Positions 7,782-15,619 of a stretch of DNA of 64,000 bases are shown in pieces (the first letter of the stretch is position 1; each line of letters begins with the position of its first letter). The stretch covers positions 124,001 through 188,000 of the forward strand of contig NZ_JADHZD010000001.1 in the NCBI RefSeq assembly GCF_020102855.1, written 5' to 3'. Below the pieces are notes generated by a model. It was given only the letters and a program-made list of their open reading frames with translations. It had not been told where the DNA came from and made no database searches. The position numbers and the translations under genes are program-made. The DNA is from Nocardioides lacusdianchii (lineage in GTDB: Bacteria; Actinomycetota; Actinomycetes; Propionibacteriales; Nocardioidaceae).

Positions 7782-8179
7782 GGCGTGCCCGAGGAAGGTT
7801 CGCCGAGCGTGAAGGTGTCCCATGCGTCCAGGTAGGCGCGCGACTGCACACCGAGGAGCGGCGTGACGAGGTCACGCGGCACCCAGGCGCGGTCCATGTC
7901 GTGGGCGAGCGCCTCGAGCAGCCCTGTCGCGACTGCCGTGCGGAGCAGCTCGCTGCCCGACGCCATGCCGCCCTCCACCACGTCGAGGACAGCAACCCGC
8001 GTCGCCGCTGGCAGGGCGGGCAGGACGGCGGCAACGGCATGCCCGACGCTGCTCATCCAGAGCACCGGCATCTCCATGTCCGGGGTGCGCTGCTCTCCGT
8101 CCGCCTCGAGCGCGTCACCGATGGCGGGCGTGATGGCGGCGAGCTTCTCGACGAACCTCGTGAACTCCTCGGTCGACAC
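7778..8179 (-). CDS. Candidate immunity protein of the WXG100 toxin cassette
   Basis: A 133-residue soluble, acidic, all-helical protein with no recognised domain. Features include VLWMSSVGHAVAAVLPALP, the acidic segment VLDVVEGGMASGSELLRTAV and a C-terminal part ending in AYLDAWDTFTLGEP. Its size and its position directly after the toxin-like gene (12 bases away), in a WXG100-led operon, match the usual place of an immunity gene. The overall pattern recalls small immunity-type families found beside polymorphic toxins; this is inference from layout, not a family match I can prove. Confidence 0.65.
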   Translation of the reverse strand: MSTEEFTRFVEKLAAITPAIGDALEADGEQRTPDMEMPVLWMSSVGHAVAAVLPALPAATRVAVLDVVEGGMASGSELLRTAVATGLLEALAHDMDRAWVPRDLVTPLLGVQSRAYLDAWDTFTLGEPSSGTP

Positions 8180-8191
8180 AGGTCCTCCTCG

Positions 8192-9490
8192 CTAGTTCCC
8201 CGCCAACGCGTCGCGCAGGTCCTTGATGACGTTCTCCGCTGCTGCCCGGTCCCCCGGCGTGGCCTCGGGGTTGTTGCGCAGCCACTTCTCCAGTGCCCTG
8301 ATCATGTCTTGTGCCTTCTGCGTGTGGAACACCCCTCCGACCGGCTTCCCGGTCGCGAGCTCGTGCCGCACGGCAGCGGCCGTGGAGCCGTTCCCGATCT
8401 TGGCATTGTCGCGCCACATCTCGTCCATGAGTCGCGACAGCTTCGGGTTGCGGGTCGCCGGCTTGCCCATCGCCCGACGCAGGGCGTCCTTGTACCGGGC
8501 GTGCTTGGCCACGTTGGCCGCGTCGCTGATCCGCCTGAAGCGCCTCCCGATCAGTGGGACCTTGCTGGCGACACGCGTCAGCTTGGCGACCGCTGCGACC
8601 TTGACCGCGGCGCGCATGGCCGTGAACGCCTTGATCACCCGGCGGGCCGCCGACGCGAGGCGCCAACCGGCGACGGCAGCGCCACCTCCTGCGCCCAGCC
8701 CGGCGGTGAAGAAGGTGACGACGCCGGCGGCAACGACGGTGATGCCCGCCTCGATCGCAAGGTCCTGGAGGATCCCCTTGACCGTCTCCTTCACGGTGTC
8801 GACGTGGGTCGCGTAGTCGTCGCACGCATCGCCGAGGTCCTTGCAGTGGAGGCCGAGCTGCTCGATGTCCAACTTGAGGTCAGCGATCACCGTGCGGACA
8901 TCGGCGATCTCCGGCGAGCGTTGTCCCTCGAGCTCGGACTCCGCTGCCTCGAGGCACGGCACCAGCATCGTGTCGAGCATCGTCTGGAGCTGGCGCCACG
9001 ACGACGCGGCTGACCGCAGGGTCCCGGTGTTGGCACCGGGCCACGTCCAGCCCTCCAGGTAGTCGGTGATCAGGTCCCACAGCGCCGGGGTGTCGGAGGA
9101 CTCCGCGCCCTTGGCGGTGGGCACGGCCACTGAGCCGACCGTCACCGTGGTGTCCGGCAGGTCGTCGAACTGACCGCCGTCGTAGACCGGCGGGTTCGCC
9201 TGGTAGACCGACGCACGGTTGGCGCTCCGGTGGTTGCCGGCCGTCATCCACAACAGACGGGCCATCCCGGCAAGTGCTGCGACCAGCTCGCGCACACCGT
9301 CCACCGCAGCCTGCGCGGCCTCGTCGTAGCTGGAGACGAACTCGTCGGACGTGTAGTCGTCACCGGCCATGCCGGAGAACCCGCCCACCGCATCGGTGAG
9401 CCCCTGGTAGGTCTGGGCTGCGAACCCGTTGGCCGTGGCGAAGTGGTCGGCCGCCGCCTCGAGCCTGATGGCCTGGACCTTCACGGTCAT
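8192..9490 (-). CDS. WXG100-linked polymorphic toxin-like protein
   Basis: A 432-residue protein in three parts. Residues 1 to about 100 are helical and WXG/LXG-like (AADHFATANGFAAQTYQGL, then repeated Asp/Glu-Ala helices), as in substrates of ESX-type secretion. The middle contains a Gly/Ala-rich hydrophobic segment (about 255-290, ITVVAAGVVTFFTAGLGAG) and a basic stretch. The last 100 residues form a compact polar domain with NAKIGNGSTAAAVRHELATG, GGVFHTQKAQD and LEKWLRNNPEATPGDRAAAE, a pattern I associate with RNase-like C-terminal toxin domains of Rhs/LXG proteins (Ntox28-like is one possibility). The invariant-looking Arg, His, Lys and Asp could be catalytic. The ATG at 9490 overlaps the preceding stop as ATGA. 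Confidence 0.7.
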   Translation of the reverse strand: MTVKVQAIRLEAAADHFATANGFAAQTYQGLTDAVGGFSGMAGDDYTSDEFVSSYDEAAQAAVDGVRELVAALAGMARLLWMTAGNHRSANRASVYQANPPVYDGGQFDDLPDTTVTVGSVAVPTAKGAESSDTPALWDLITDYLEGWTWPGANTGTLRSAASSWRQLQTMLDTMLVPCLEAAESELEGQRSPEIADVRTVIADLKLDIEQLGLHCKDLGDACDDYATHVDTVKETVKGILQDLAIEAGITVVAAGVVTFFTAGLGAGGGAAVAGWRLASAARRVIKAFTAMRAAVKVAAVAKLTRVASKVPLIGRRFRRISDAANVAKHARYKDALRRAMGKPATRNPKLSRLMDEMWRDNAKIGNGSTAAAVRHELATGKPVGGVFHTQKAQDMIRALEKWLRNNPEATPGDRAAAENVIKDLRDALAGN

Positions 9491-9789
9491 GTCAGCCTCC
9501 GCCAGAGGCCGGTGTTCGTGGTGATCATCAGGTGGTAGTTGTCGCTGGCGACGCGCGCCGCCTGGCGCATGTCGGCGAGGGAGGCCCGCATCTCGGCGAG
9601 GCCTTCCTCCCACTCCGCCTGGGCCTCGGCCTGCGCCTGGGCGCTCAGTCCCTCCCAGGTGGACTGCAGCGCCTTCATCTGGTGCTCGATGTCGTTGGTG
9701 AGGGCCTCGAGCGCACGCTCGCACTTCTCGAGGTCGGCGATGACGCCCTCGAGCTCCTCGAGGTCGATCGCGTAGTCGCCGTCGTCCAT
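9487..9789 (-). CDS. WXG100 family protein B
   Basis: A 100-residue helical-hairpin protein of WXG100 (ESAT-6-like) size. The turn between the helices carries the WEG signature (LQSTWEGLSAQAQAEAQAEW), and the flanking helices are rich in Glu, Ala and Leu. WXG100 proteins are usually exported as dimers by ESX/type VII systems and can chaperone toxins. It starts at 9789, sharing one base with the upstream WXG100 gene's stop, and overlaps the toxin-like gene by four bases. No EccC ATPase or other secretion component is present in this window. Confidence 0.8.
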   Translation of the reverse strand: MDDGDYAIDLEELEGVIADLEKCERALEALTNDIEHQMKALQSTWEGLSAQAQAEAQAEWEEGLAEMRASLADMRQAARVASDNYHLMITTNTGLWRRLT

Positions 9790-10112
9790 CAGCCGAGCCG
9801 ATCCACGATGCGAGCGGCCAGCTGGTCCATCGCCCGCTGCGACTCCTCGTCCTGCTCCACCATGTCGCGGTGGTGGGCCTGGAGAAGGTCGACCATCGCG
9901 CTCAGCCCCTCCTCGACGCGGTCCGCGGACTCCAGCCACTCGCCCCACGCCTGAGAGAACGCCTCGTTGGCCACGCCCTGCCAGCCGGAGCCGAGGAACG
10001 AGTCGACCCGACGTTGGGCGGCCCGGCGATCCGTCGACAGGCGCTGGTGGGCGGCGCGCGTCTCCGCGATCGCGCGCGACATCGCCTCGTGGACGAGCCG
10101 TACCTCTGACAT
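9789..10112 (-). CDS. WXG100 family protein A
   Basis: First gene of the toxin cassette, with 107 residues. Two predicted helices flank a turn with FLGSGWQGVANEAFSQAWGE, a WQG version of the WXG motif. The ATG at 10112 is chosen over a longer frame to 10166 because it begins the helical domain (MSEVRLVHEAMSRAI). It probably pairs with the next WXG100 protein, since the genes are fused end to start (TGATG). The 94-base gap to the divergent transporter gene should hold the cassette promoter, but I see no clear one. Confidence 0.78.
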   Translation of the reverse strand: MSEVRLVHEAMSRAIAETRAAHQRLSTDRRAAQRRVDSFLGSGWQGVANEAFSQAWGEWLESADRVEEGLSAMVDLLQAHHRDMVEQDEESQRAMDQLAARIVDRLG

Positions 10113-10206
10113 CCGGGACCTCTCTCGCGGGTCCTGACCGAGATTCCCCCATCGGGCGCGACCCAAACGCCGAGGTGGTCCGAACCTCGCCGCCTAGAGT
10201 GCCGCC

Positions 10207-11589
10207 ATGTCCCGAGCCACTGAGACCACGCGGCGGACAGAGGACCCGGCGGGAGCGCCGCTGCCCCGCGGCGTACGCATCGGCTACGGCAGCGGGTCGG
10301 TGGCCACGGGCGCCTTCGGCACCGTGCCCGGGCTGATGCTGCTGCCCTACCTGACCGACGAGCTCGGCATCGCCGCGCTGTGGGCCGGCGTCATCGTCTT
10401 CCTCCCGAAGGCGTGGGACGTGGTGCTGAACCCGATCGCCGGCCGGGTCAGCGACCGGACGGTCGACCCGGACGGTCCGCGTCGACCGTGGCTGATCCGC
10501 GCCGGGCTGATGCTGGCGGGCGCGTTCGCGCTGATCTTCGCGGCGCCCGACCTGGGGAGCTCGCTGCTCGAGGCCGGATGGGTGCTGGTGTTCTTCGTGC
10601 TCGCCGCGTCGGCGTACGCGTTCTTCCAGGTGCCCTACGTCGCGATGCCGGCGGAGATCACCGCCTCCTACGACGAGCGCACGCGGCTGATGACCTGGCG
10701 GGTGGCGATCCTGGCCTTCACGATCATGCTCGCCGGTGCGAGCGCACCCCTGATCCGCGACGCGGTCGGCGGCCGCGACGGCTACCGCGTGATGGGCGTG
10801 GTGATGGCGGTCCTCATCGTCGTCGGCGTGGTGAGCGCGTGGTGGGGCACGCGCAACGCTCCGATCGGCACGGTCGCCGCCGGCGCCGGGTCGCTGGGCG
10901 AGCAGCTGCGCGTGGTCGCGCACGCCCGCGACTTCCGGGTCCTGCTGACCACGTTCGTGCTCCAGGCGCTGGCCACGGGCTGCATGCTCGCCGGCGTCGA
11001 CTACCTCGCCGGCGAGGTGCTGGAGCGTCCCGCGGCTGCCACGATCCTGTTCGTCTGCTTCGTCGGCCCGGCCCTCCTGCTGACCCCGGTGTGGGCCGCG
11101 GTCGGGACCCGGATCGGCAAGCGGCGCGGCTACGTCATCGCCTCGGTCGTGCTGGCGGCCGGCGCCACCCTCGCCGCCACCGCGCGCGTCGCACCGCCCG
11201 CCGTGGTCTTCGCCGCAACCGCGCTCGTCGGGGTGGGCTACGCCGGCTGCCAGGTCTTCCCGATGGCGATGCTGCCCGACGCCGCCGCGGTCGACTCCGC
11301 GCGGACCGGGGAGAACCGCACCGGGGTCTACACCGGCGTGTGGACGGCCGGGGAGACCCTCGGCCTGGCCCTCGGGCCGGCCGTCTTCGCCGTCGTGCTC
11401 GCCCTCGGCGGCTACCTGTCCAGCCAGGGCCGCGAGATCACCCAGCCCGACTCGGCGCTGACCGCCATCACCCTCGGGTTCTCGCTGCTCCCCGCGGCGC
11501 TGACACTGCTGAGCCTGTGGTGGCTGCGCCAGTACACCCTCGACGCCGCCGAGGTGGCGGCCGCGGAAGCACAAGGAGCCCACCCGTGA
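10207..11589 (+). CDS. MFS transporter, GPH-like (glycoside/cation symporter type)
   Basis: An integral membrane protein of 460 residues with about 12 membrane helices. The N-terminal region [18 protein letters not shown] and the [15 protein letters not shown] motif resemble the glycoside-pentoside-hexuronide:cation symporter family (MelB-like). The substrate cannot be read from sequence. TAGAGT (10195-10200) ends 6 bases before the ATG, indicating a leaderless mRNA. The stop overlaps the start of the PLP-decarboxylase gene (GTGA), so the transporter may import that enzyme's substrate or export its product. Confidence 0.82.
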   Translation: MSRATETTRRTEDPAGAPLPRGVRIGYGSGSVATGAFGTVPGLMLLPYLTDELGIAALWAGVIVFLPKAWDVVLNPIAGRVSDRTVDPDGPRRPWLIRAGLMLAGAFALIFAAPDLGSSLLEAGWVLVFFVLAASAYAFFQVPYVAMPAEITASYDERTRLMTWRVAILAFTIMLAGASAPLIRDAVGGRDGYRVMGVVMAVLIVVGVVSAWWGTRNAPIGTVAAGAGSLGEQLRVVAHARDFRVLLTTFVLQALATGCMLAGVDYLAGEVLERPAAATILFVCFVGPALLLTPVWAAVGTRIGKRRGYVIASVVLAAGATLAATARVAPPAVVFAATALVGVGYAGCQVFPMAMLPDAAAVDSARTGENRTGVYTGVWTAGETLGLALGPAVFAVVLALGGYLSSQGREITQPDSALTAITLGFSLLPAALTLLSLWWLRQYTLDAAEVAAAEAQGAHP

Positions 11590-13019
11590 GCGACCCCCTC
11601 GAGCGACTGCGGGACCTGCAGCGCGCCGACCTGCCCGTCCACGGCGGGCGCACGTTGGCCTACGTCTACGACTCCGGCGACGCCGAGGTCGACCGCATCG
11701 CGCGGGAGGCGGTCGCCGCCTACGCCGCGTCCAACGCGCTCGACCCGACCGCCTTCCCCTCGCTGCTGCAGATGGAGAACGAGCTCGTCGGCTTCGCCTG
11801 CGACCTCCTCGACGCCCCCGGCACCGCGGTCGGCACGGTGACGTCGGGCGGCACCGAGTCGATCCTGCTGGCCGTGCAGGGTGCGCGCGACAGCCGCCCC
11901 GACGTCACCCGGCCGCGGATGGTGCTGCCGGCCACGGCGCACGCGGCCTTCCACAAGGCCGCGCACTACTTCGGCGTCGAGGCCGTGATGGTGCCGGTCG
12001 GCCCGGACTTCCGCGCCGACGCCGCCGCGATGGCGGACGCGATCGACGACGACACCGTGCTGGTCGTCGCCAGCGCGCCGTCGTACGCCCACGGGGTGGT
12101 GGACCCGGTCACCGAGATCGCCGCCGCGGCCGCCGCGCACGGGGTGCGCTGCCACGTCGACGCCTGCATCGGCGGCTGGGTGCTGCCGTACGCCGACCGG
12201 CTGGGGCGCGCGGTGCCGGCGTGGACCTTCGCGGTCGAGGGAGTCACCTCGATCTCGGTCGACACCCACAAGTACGCCTACGCGCCCAAGGGCACGTCGC
12301 TGCTGCTGCACCGCGACGCCGGGCTGCGCCGACCGCAGTTCTTCGCCTCAGCCGCGTGGCCGGGCTACACGATGCTCAACGCGACCACGCAGTCGACGCG
12401 ATCGGGCGGGCCCATCGCCGGCACGTGGGCGGTGGTGCAGCACATCGGCGACGATGGCTACCTCGCGCTGGCCGAGCAGGCTCTGGCCGCGGTCGACGCG
12501 ATCGCGGCGTGCGTCGAGCGCGAGCCGGCCCTCGAGCTGGTCGTCACGCCCGACTCGACCCTCGTCACGCTGGTCACCGACGAGACGCTCGACCCGTTCA
12601 CCCTGACCGACGAGCTCGTCTCGCGCGGGTGGTACGTCCAGCCCCAGCTGTCCTTCGAGGGCAGCGGTCCGAGCATCCACCTGTCGGTGAGCGCCGGCAC
12701 GCTCGCCCACGTCGAGGAGCTCGCGACCGCGCTCGCGGAGTCGGTGGCGGCCGCGCAGGCGGCGGGTCCGGTCGCGGTCGACGAGGGTGTGGTCGCCTTC
12801 ATCGAGGCCCTCGACCCGACCGCGCTCACCGACGACGACTTCGACGGCCTGCTCGCCGCCTCCGGACTGGTGGGCACCTCCGCCGAGGGCGACCTCGAGC
12901 TGCCGACGCGGATGGCCGAGGTCAACGCGATGCTCGACGTGGCCTCGCCCGCCATGCGCGAGGCGCTGCTCGTCGCCTTCCTCGACCGGCTCCAGCGACC
13001 CGTCCGGACGTCGTCGTGA
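11586..13019 (+). CDS. PLP-dependent decarboxylase/lyase, sphingosine-1-phosphate-lyase-like
   Basis: A 477-residue fold-type I PLP enzyme of the group II decarboxylase superfamily. The phosphate-binding [16 protein letters not shown], the pyridine-stacking region, the Asp in [13 protein letters not shown] and the Schiff-base lysine in [17 protein letters not shown] are all present, so it should be active. This arrangement is closest to sphingosine-1-phosphate lyases and related amino acid decarboxylases. The C-terminal 70 residues form an extra helical tail. Its GTG start overlaps the transporter stop by four bases, and its stop overlaps ung the same way, making one coupled operon. The substrate is unknown. 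Confidence 0.85.
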   Translation: MSDPLERLRDLQRADLPVHGGRTLAYVYDSGDAEVDRIAREAVAAYAASNALDPTAFPSLLQMENELVGFACDLLDAPGTAVGTVTSGGTESILLAVQGARDSRPDVTRPRMVLPATAHAAFHKAAHYFGVEAVMVPVGPDFRADAAAMADAIDDDTVLVVASAPSYAHGVVDPVTEIAAAAAAHGVRCHVDACIGGWVLPYADRLGRAVPAWTFAVEGVTSISVDTHKYAYAPKGTSLLLHRDAGLRRPQFFASAAWPGYTMLNATTQSTRSGGPIAGTWAVVQHIGDDGYLALAEQALAAVDAIAACVEREPALELVVTPDSTLVTLVTDETLDPFTLTDELVSRGWYVQPQLSFEGSGPSIHLSVSAGTLAHVEELATALAESVAAAQAAGPVAVDEGVVAFIEALDPTALTDDDFDGLLAASGLVGTSAEGDLELPTRMAEVNAMLDVASPAMREALLVAFLDRLQRPVRTSS

Positions 13020-13714
13020 GTGCGCTGGCCGGGCTCGTCGAGAAGGGCCTGATGGCACCCGACTGGGCCGAGGCGCTGGCGCCGGTGGACGACCAGGTCG
13101 CGGCGATGGGACGGTTCCTGCGCGAGGAGGTGGCGGCCGGCCGGCGCTACCAGCCCGCGGGAGACCTGGTCCTGCGTGCCTTCGCGCGCCCGCTGGCCGA
13201 CGTACGGGTCCTGGTGGTGGGGCAGGACCCCTACCCCAACCCGCACCACCCGATCGGTCTGAGCTTCGCGGTCGAGCGCCACGTGCGGCCGCTGCCGCCG
13301 AGCCTGCGCAACATCTACGCCGAGCTGCGCGACGACCTCGGGATCGAGCCGCCCGCCCACGGCGACCTGTCGGCCTGGGCCGACCGCGGGGTGATGCTGC
13401 TCAACCGGGTCCTCACCGTGCGCCCCGGCGACTCCAACTCCCACCAGGGCAAGGGTTGGGAGGCGGTCACCGAGCGGGCGATCGTCGCCCTCGCGGAGCG
13501 CGGCGGTCCCTGCGCGGCCATCCTCTGGGGCAAGCCGGCCCAGTCGCTGGAGCCGCTGCTGGGCCCGGTCCCGTGCGTGAGGTCGGTGCACCCCTCCCCG
13601 CTCTCGGCCTATCGCGGCTTCTTCGGCTCGAAGCCCTTCAGCACCGTCAACCGGCTCCTCGAGGAGCAGGGGGCGGACCCGGTCGACTGGAGCCTGCCGT
13701 CGTACGCCGACTGA
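13016..13714 (+). CDS. ung: Uracil-DNA glycosylase (family 1)
   Basis: Removes uracil from DNA to start base-excision repair. The 232-residue protein has the water-activating motif [17 protein letters not shown] with the catalytic Asp, the LLNRVLTV region and the C-terminal [17 protein letters not shown] carrying the catalytic His and the leucine-loop neighbourhood. The GTG at 13016 overlaps the preceding stop (GTGA), so translation is coupled to a metabolic gene pair with no obvious DNA-repair link. Confidence 0.93.
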   Translation: MSALAGLVEKGLMAPDWAEALAPVDDQVAAMGRFLREEVAAGRRYQPAGDLVLRAFARPLADVRVLVVGQDPYPNPHHPIGLSFAVERHVRPLPPSLRNIYAELRDDLGIEPPAHGDLSAWADRGVMLLNRVLTVRPGDSNSHQGKGWEAVTERAIVALAERGGPCAAILWGKPAQSLEPLLGPVPCVRSVHPSPLSAYRGFFGSKPFSTVNRLLEEQGADPVDWSLPSYAD

Positions 13715-13723
13715 CCAGGGAAT

Positions 13724-13743
13724 ATAGTTGAATCTCAAACTAT
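13724..13743. promoter_or_regulatory. Palindromic operator candidate upstream of the dioxygenase gene
   Basis: ATAGTT (13724-13729) and AACTAT (13738-13743) form an inverted repeat, with a second nested pair TTGA (13728-13731) and TCAA (13735-13738). It overlaps a TATAGT -10-like box (13723-13728) and lies 10 bases before the dioxygenase ATG, with GAGGA at 13745-13749 as ribosome site. This AT-rich patch stands out in a GC-rich genome. The form is typical of MarR-family operators controlling aromatic/quinone-stress genes, but no MarR gene is in the window. Confidence 0.55.
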
Positions 13744-13753
13744 TGAGGATGTC

Positions 13754-14527
13754 ATGAACGCTGCGATCCCCGCTCTCTACATCGGCCACGGGGCCCCGCC
13801 CCTCCTCGACGACCCGATCTGGTCCGGCCAGCTGGCGGCGTGGGCACGCGACCTGCCGCGCCCGAAGGCGATCCTGATCGTCTCCGCGCACTGGGAGTCG
13901 GCACCGGTGAGCCTGTCGGCGAGCGGTGCGCCGCTGGTCTACGACTTCGGCGGGTTCGCGCCGAAGTACTACCAGATGACCTACGAGACGCCCGACGCCA
14001 CGGCGCTGGCCCAGCGGGTCGCGGCGATGATGCCGAGCACCGAGCCGGTCCACCAGCACGCCACCCGCGGGCTGGACCACGGCGCGTGGGTCCCGCTGAA
14101 GATCATGTTCCCCGGGGCCGACATCCCCGTGCTGCAGATGTCGCTGCCCACCGACGACCCGCACCGCCTGATGAGGCTCGGCGAGCGGCTCCGCCCGCTG
14201 CGCGACGAGGGCGTGCTCATCGTCGGGTCCGGCTTCCTCACCCACGGCCTGCCGTTCCTCGAGGACTGGCGCATCGACGCGAAGGTGCCGGGCTGGTCGA
14301 AGGACTTCGACCTCTGGGCGGCCGATGCCCTCGCCCGCGGGGACGTGGACACGCTGGCCGACTACAAGTCCAAGGCGCCGGGCATGCCGTACGCCCACCC
14401 GACCGTCGAGCACTACACGCCTCTGTTCGTGACCCTCGGCGCGGCGACGACCGCCGACGCCCCCGGGACCCAGGTGATCGACGGCTACTGGATGGGGCTG
14501 TCCAAGAGGTCGCTCCAGATGGCCTGA
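13754..14527 (+). CDS. Class III extradiol ring-cleavage dioxygenase (DODA/YgiD type)
   Basis: A 257-residue enzyme of the LigB/4,5-DOPA dioxygenase family, which opens catechol rings with a bound divalent metal. Metal and catalytic histidines are visible in YIGHGAPPLL, SAHWES, GLDHGAWVPL and HPTVEHYTPLF. Bacterial members (YgiD-like) act on DOPA or other catechols; the substrate here is unknown. It has a ribosome site (GAGGA) and an operator-like palindrome, unlike most first genes here, so it is probably an inducible single gene. Confidence 0.9.
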   Translation: MNAAIPALYIGHGAPPLLDDPIWSGQLAAWARDLPRPKAILIVSAHWESAPVSLSASGAPLVYDFGGFAPKYYQMTYETPDATALAQRVAAMMPSTEPVHQHATRGLDHGAWVPLKIMFPGADIPVLQMSLPTDDPHRLMRLGERLRPLRDEGVLIVGSGFLTHGLPFLEDWRIDAKVPGWSKDFDLWAADALARGDVDTLADYKSKAPGMPYAHPTVEHYTPLFVTLGAATTADAPGTQVIDGYWMGLSKRSLQMA

Positions 14528-14551
14528 CGCGACCTCATCTACTCTCAGGGA

Positions 14552-15415
14552 ATGCGCGTCCTCTCGATCCAGTCCCACGTCGCCTACGGCCACGTCGGCA
14601 ACTCCGCAGCCGTCTTCCCGCTCCAGCGCCTCGGCCACGAGGTGTGGCCGGTCCTGACGGTGAACTTCTCCAACCACACCGGGTACGGCGCCTGGCGCGG
14701 GCCGTTGATCGCGGCCGAGGACGTCGCCGAGGTCATCACCGGCATCGAGGAGCGCGGCGCGTTCGAGACGTGCGACACCGTCCTGTCCGGCTACCAGGGC
14801 TCGCCGGAGATCGCCGACGTGATCGTCGACGCCGTGGCCCGGGTGAAGGCGGCCAACCCGGAGGCGACGTACACCTGCGACCCCGTCATGGGCAACGCGA
14901 CGTCGGGCTGCTTCGTGAACCCGGCGATCCCCCCGAAGTACCGCTCGACGGTGATCCCGGTCGCGGACGTGCTGACGCCCAACCAGTTCGAGCTCGGGTT
15001 CATCACCGACAACGACGCGCTCAGCGGCGCCTCGGCGCTCGAGGACGTCCTGGCCGCCGCCGACGAGGTGCGCGCGCTCGGACCTTCGACGGTGCTGGTG
15101 ACCTCGGTGATCCGCTCCGGCGCACCCGACGACGTCATCGAGATGCTCGCGGTGACCGGGGACGGCGCCTGGCTCGTCACGACCCCGCGCCTGCCGATGA
15201 AGGCCAACGGCTCGGGCGACATCACCGCGGCGCTCTTCACCGCCCACCTCAAGGGCACCGGCTCGGCGGCCGAGGCCCTCGCCCGCACCGCCTCGTCGGT
15301 CTTCGCTGTGCTGAAGGAGACCCTCGACTCCGGGGAGCGGGAGCTGCGGCTCATCGCCGCGCAGGAGGCCATCGCGTCGCCGGCGTGCGAGTTCGAGGTG
15401 CGGCAGGTCCGCTGA
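14552..15415 (+). CDS. pdxY: Pyridoxal kinase
   Basis: Phosphorylates pyridoxal in vitamin B6 salvage. The 287-residue ribokinase-fold protein has the pyridoxal-kinase N-terminus VLSIQSHVAYGHVGNSAAVF, substrate loops VNFSNHTGYGAWRG and CDPVMGN, the DVLTPNQFELGFI segment and the anion-hole/catalytic motif MKANGSGDITAALF with the catalytic Asp. TACTCT (14540-14545) ends 6 bases before the ATG, so the mRNA is probably leaderless. It supplies PLP, which the decarboxylase at 11586 uses; they are not in one operon. Confidence 0.92.
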   Translation: MRVLSIQSHVAYGHVGNSAAVFPLQRLGHEVWPVLTVNFSNHTGYGAWRGPLIAAEDVAEVITGIEERGAFETCDTVLSGYQGSPEIADVIVDAVARVKAANPEATYTCDPVMGNATSGCFVNPAIPPKYRSTVIPVADVLTPNQFELGFITDNDALSGASALEDVLAAADEVRALGPSTVLVTSVIRSGAPDDVIEMLAVTGDGAWLVTTPRLPMKANGSGDITAALFTAHLKGTGSAAEALARTASSVFAVLKETLDSGERELRLIAAQEAIASPACEFEVRQVR

Positions 15416-15427
15416 CCTCTCGGCGGA

Positions 15428-15476
15428 GGGGTCTCGATACGCCGCTCGCTGGCGCTCGCGACTACTCGACCACCGA
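15428..15476. repeat. Ends-conserved short interspersed repeat, copy 1
   Basis: A 49-base element with conserved left arm GGGGTCTCGATACGC, an 18-base variable centre and conserved right arm ACTACTCGACCACCGA. The reverse complement of 22850-22897 has identical arms with a different 17-base centre. The arms are imperfect inverted repeats (GGTCTCGATA against TACTCGACC). It lies between pdxY and tRNA-Thr, in non-coding DNA, which suggests a REP/MITE-like intergenic element. Confidence 0.8.
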
Positions 15477-15486
15477 AGATCATGGG

Positions 15487-15558
15487 AGCCGCGTGAGAGA
15501 TTCGAACTCTCGCAACCCAATTTACAAGATTGGTGCTCTACCCCTGAGCTAACGCGGC
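15487..15558 (-). tRNA. tRNA-Thr (anticodon TGT)
   Basis: The minus strand folds into a 72-base tRNA: acceptor GCCGCGT/ACGCGGC, D-arm GCTC/GAGC with loop AGGGGTA, anticodon stem CCAAT/ATTGG with loop CTTGTAA (anticodon TGT, reads ACA), variable loop GTTGC and T-arm GAGAG/CTCTC with TTCGAAT. The discriminator base is T. CCA is not encoded. Confidence 0.96.
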
Positions 15559-15619
15559 GTGCGTCCGGGGACGCGGCGGCAATCCTAGTCAGCGACCGGC
15601 TGCTGAGAGGATGGCACCC

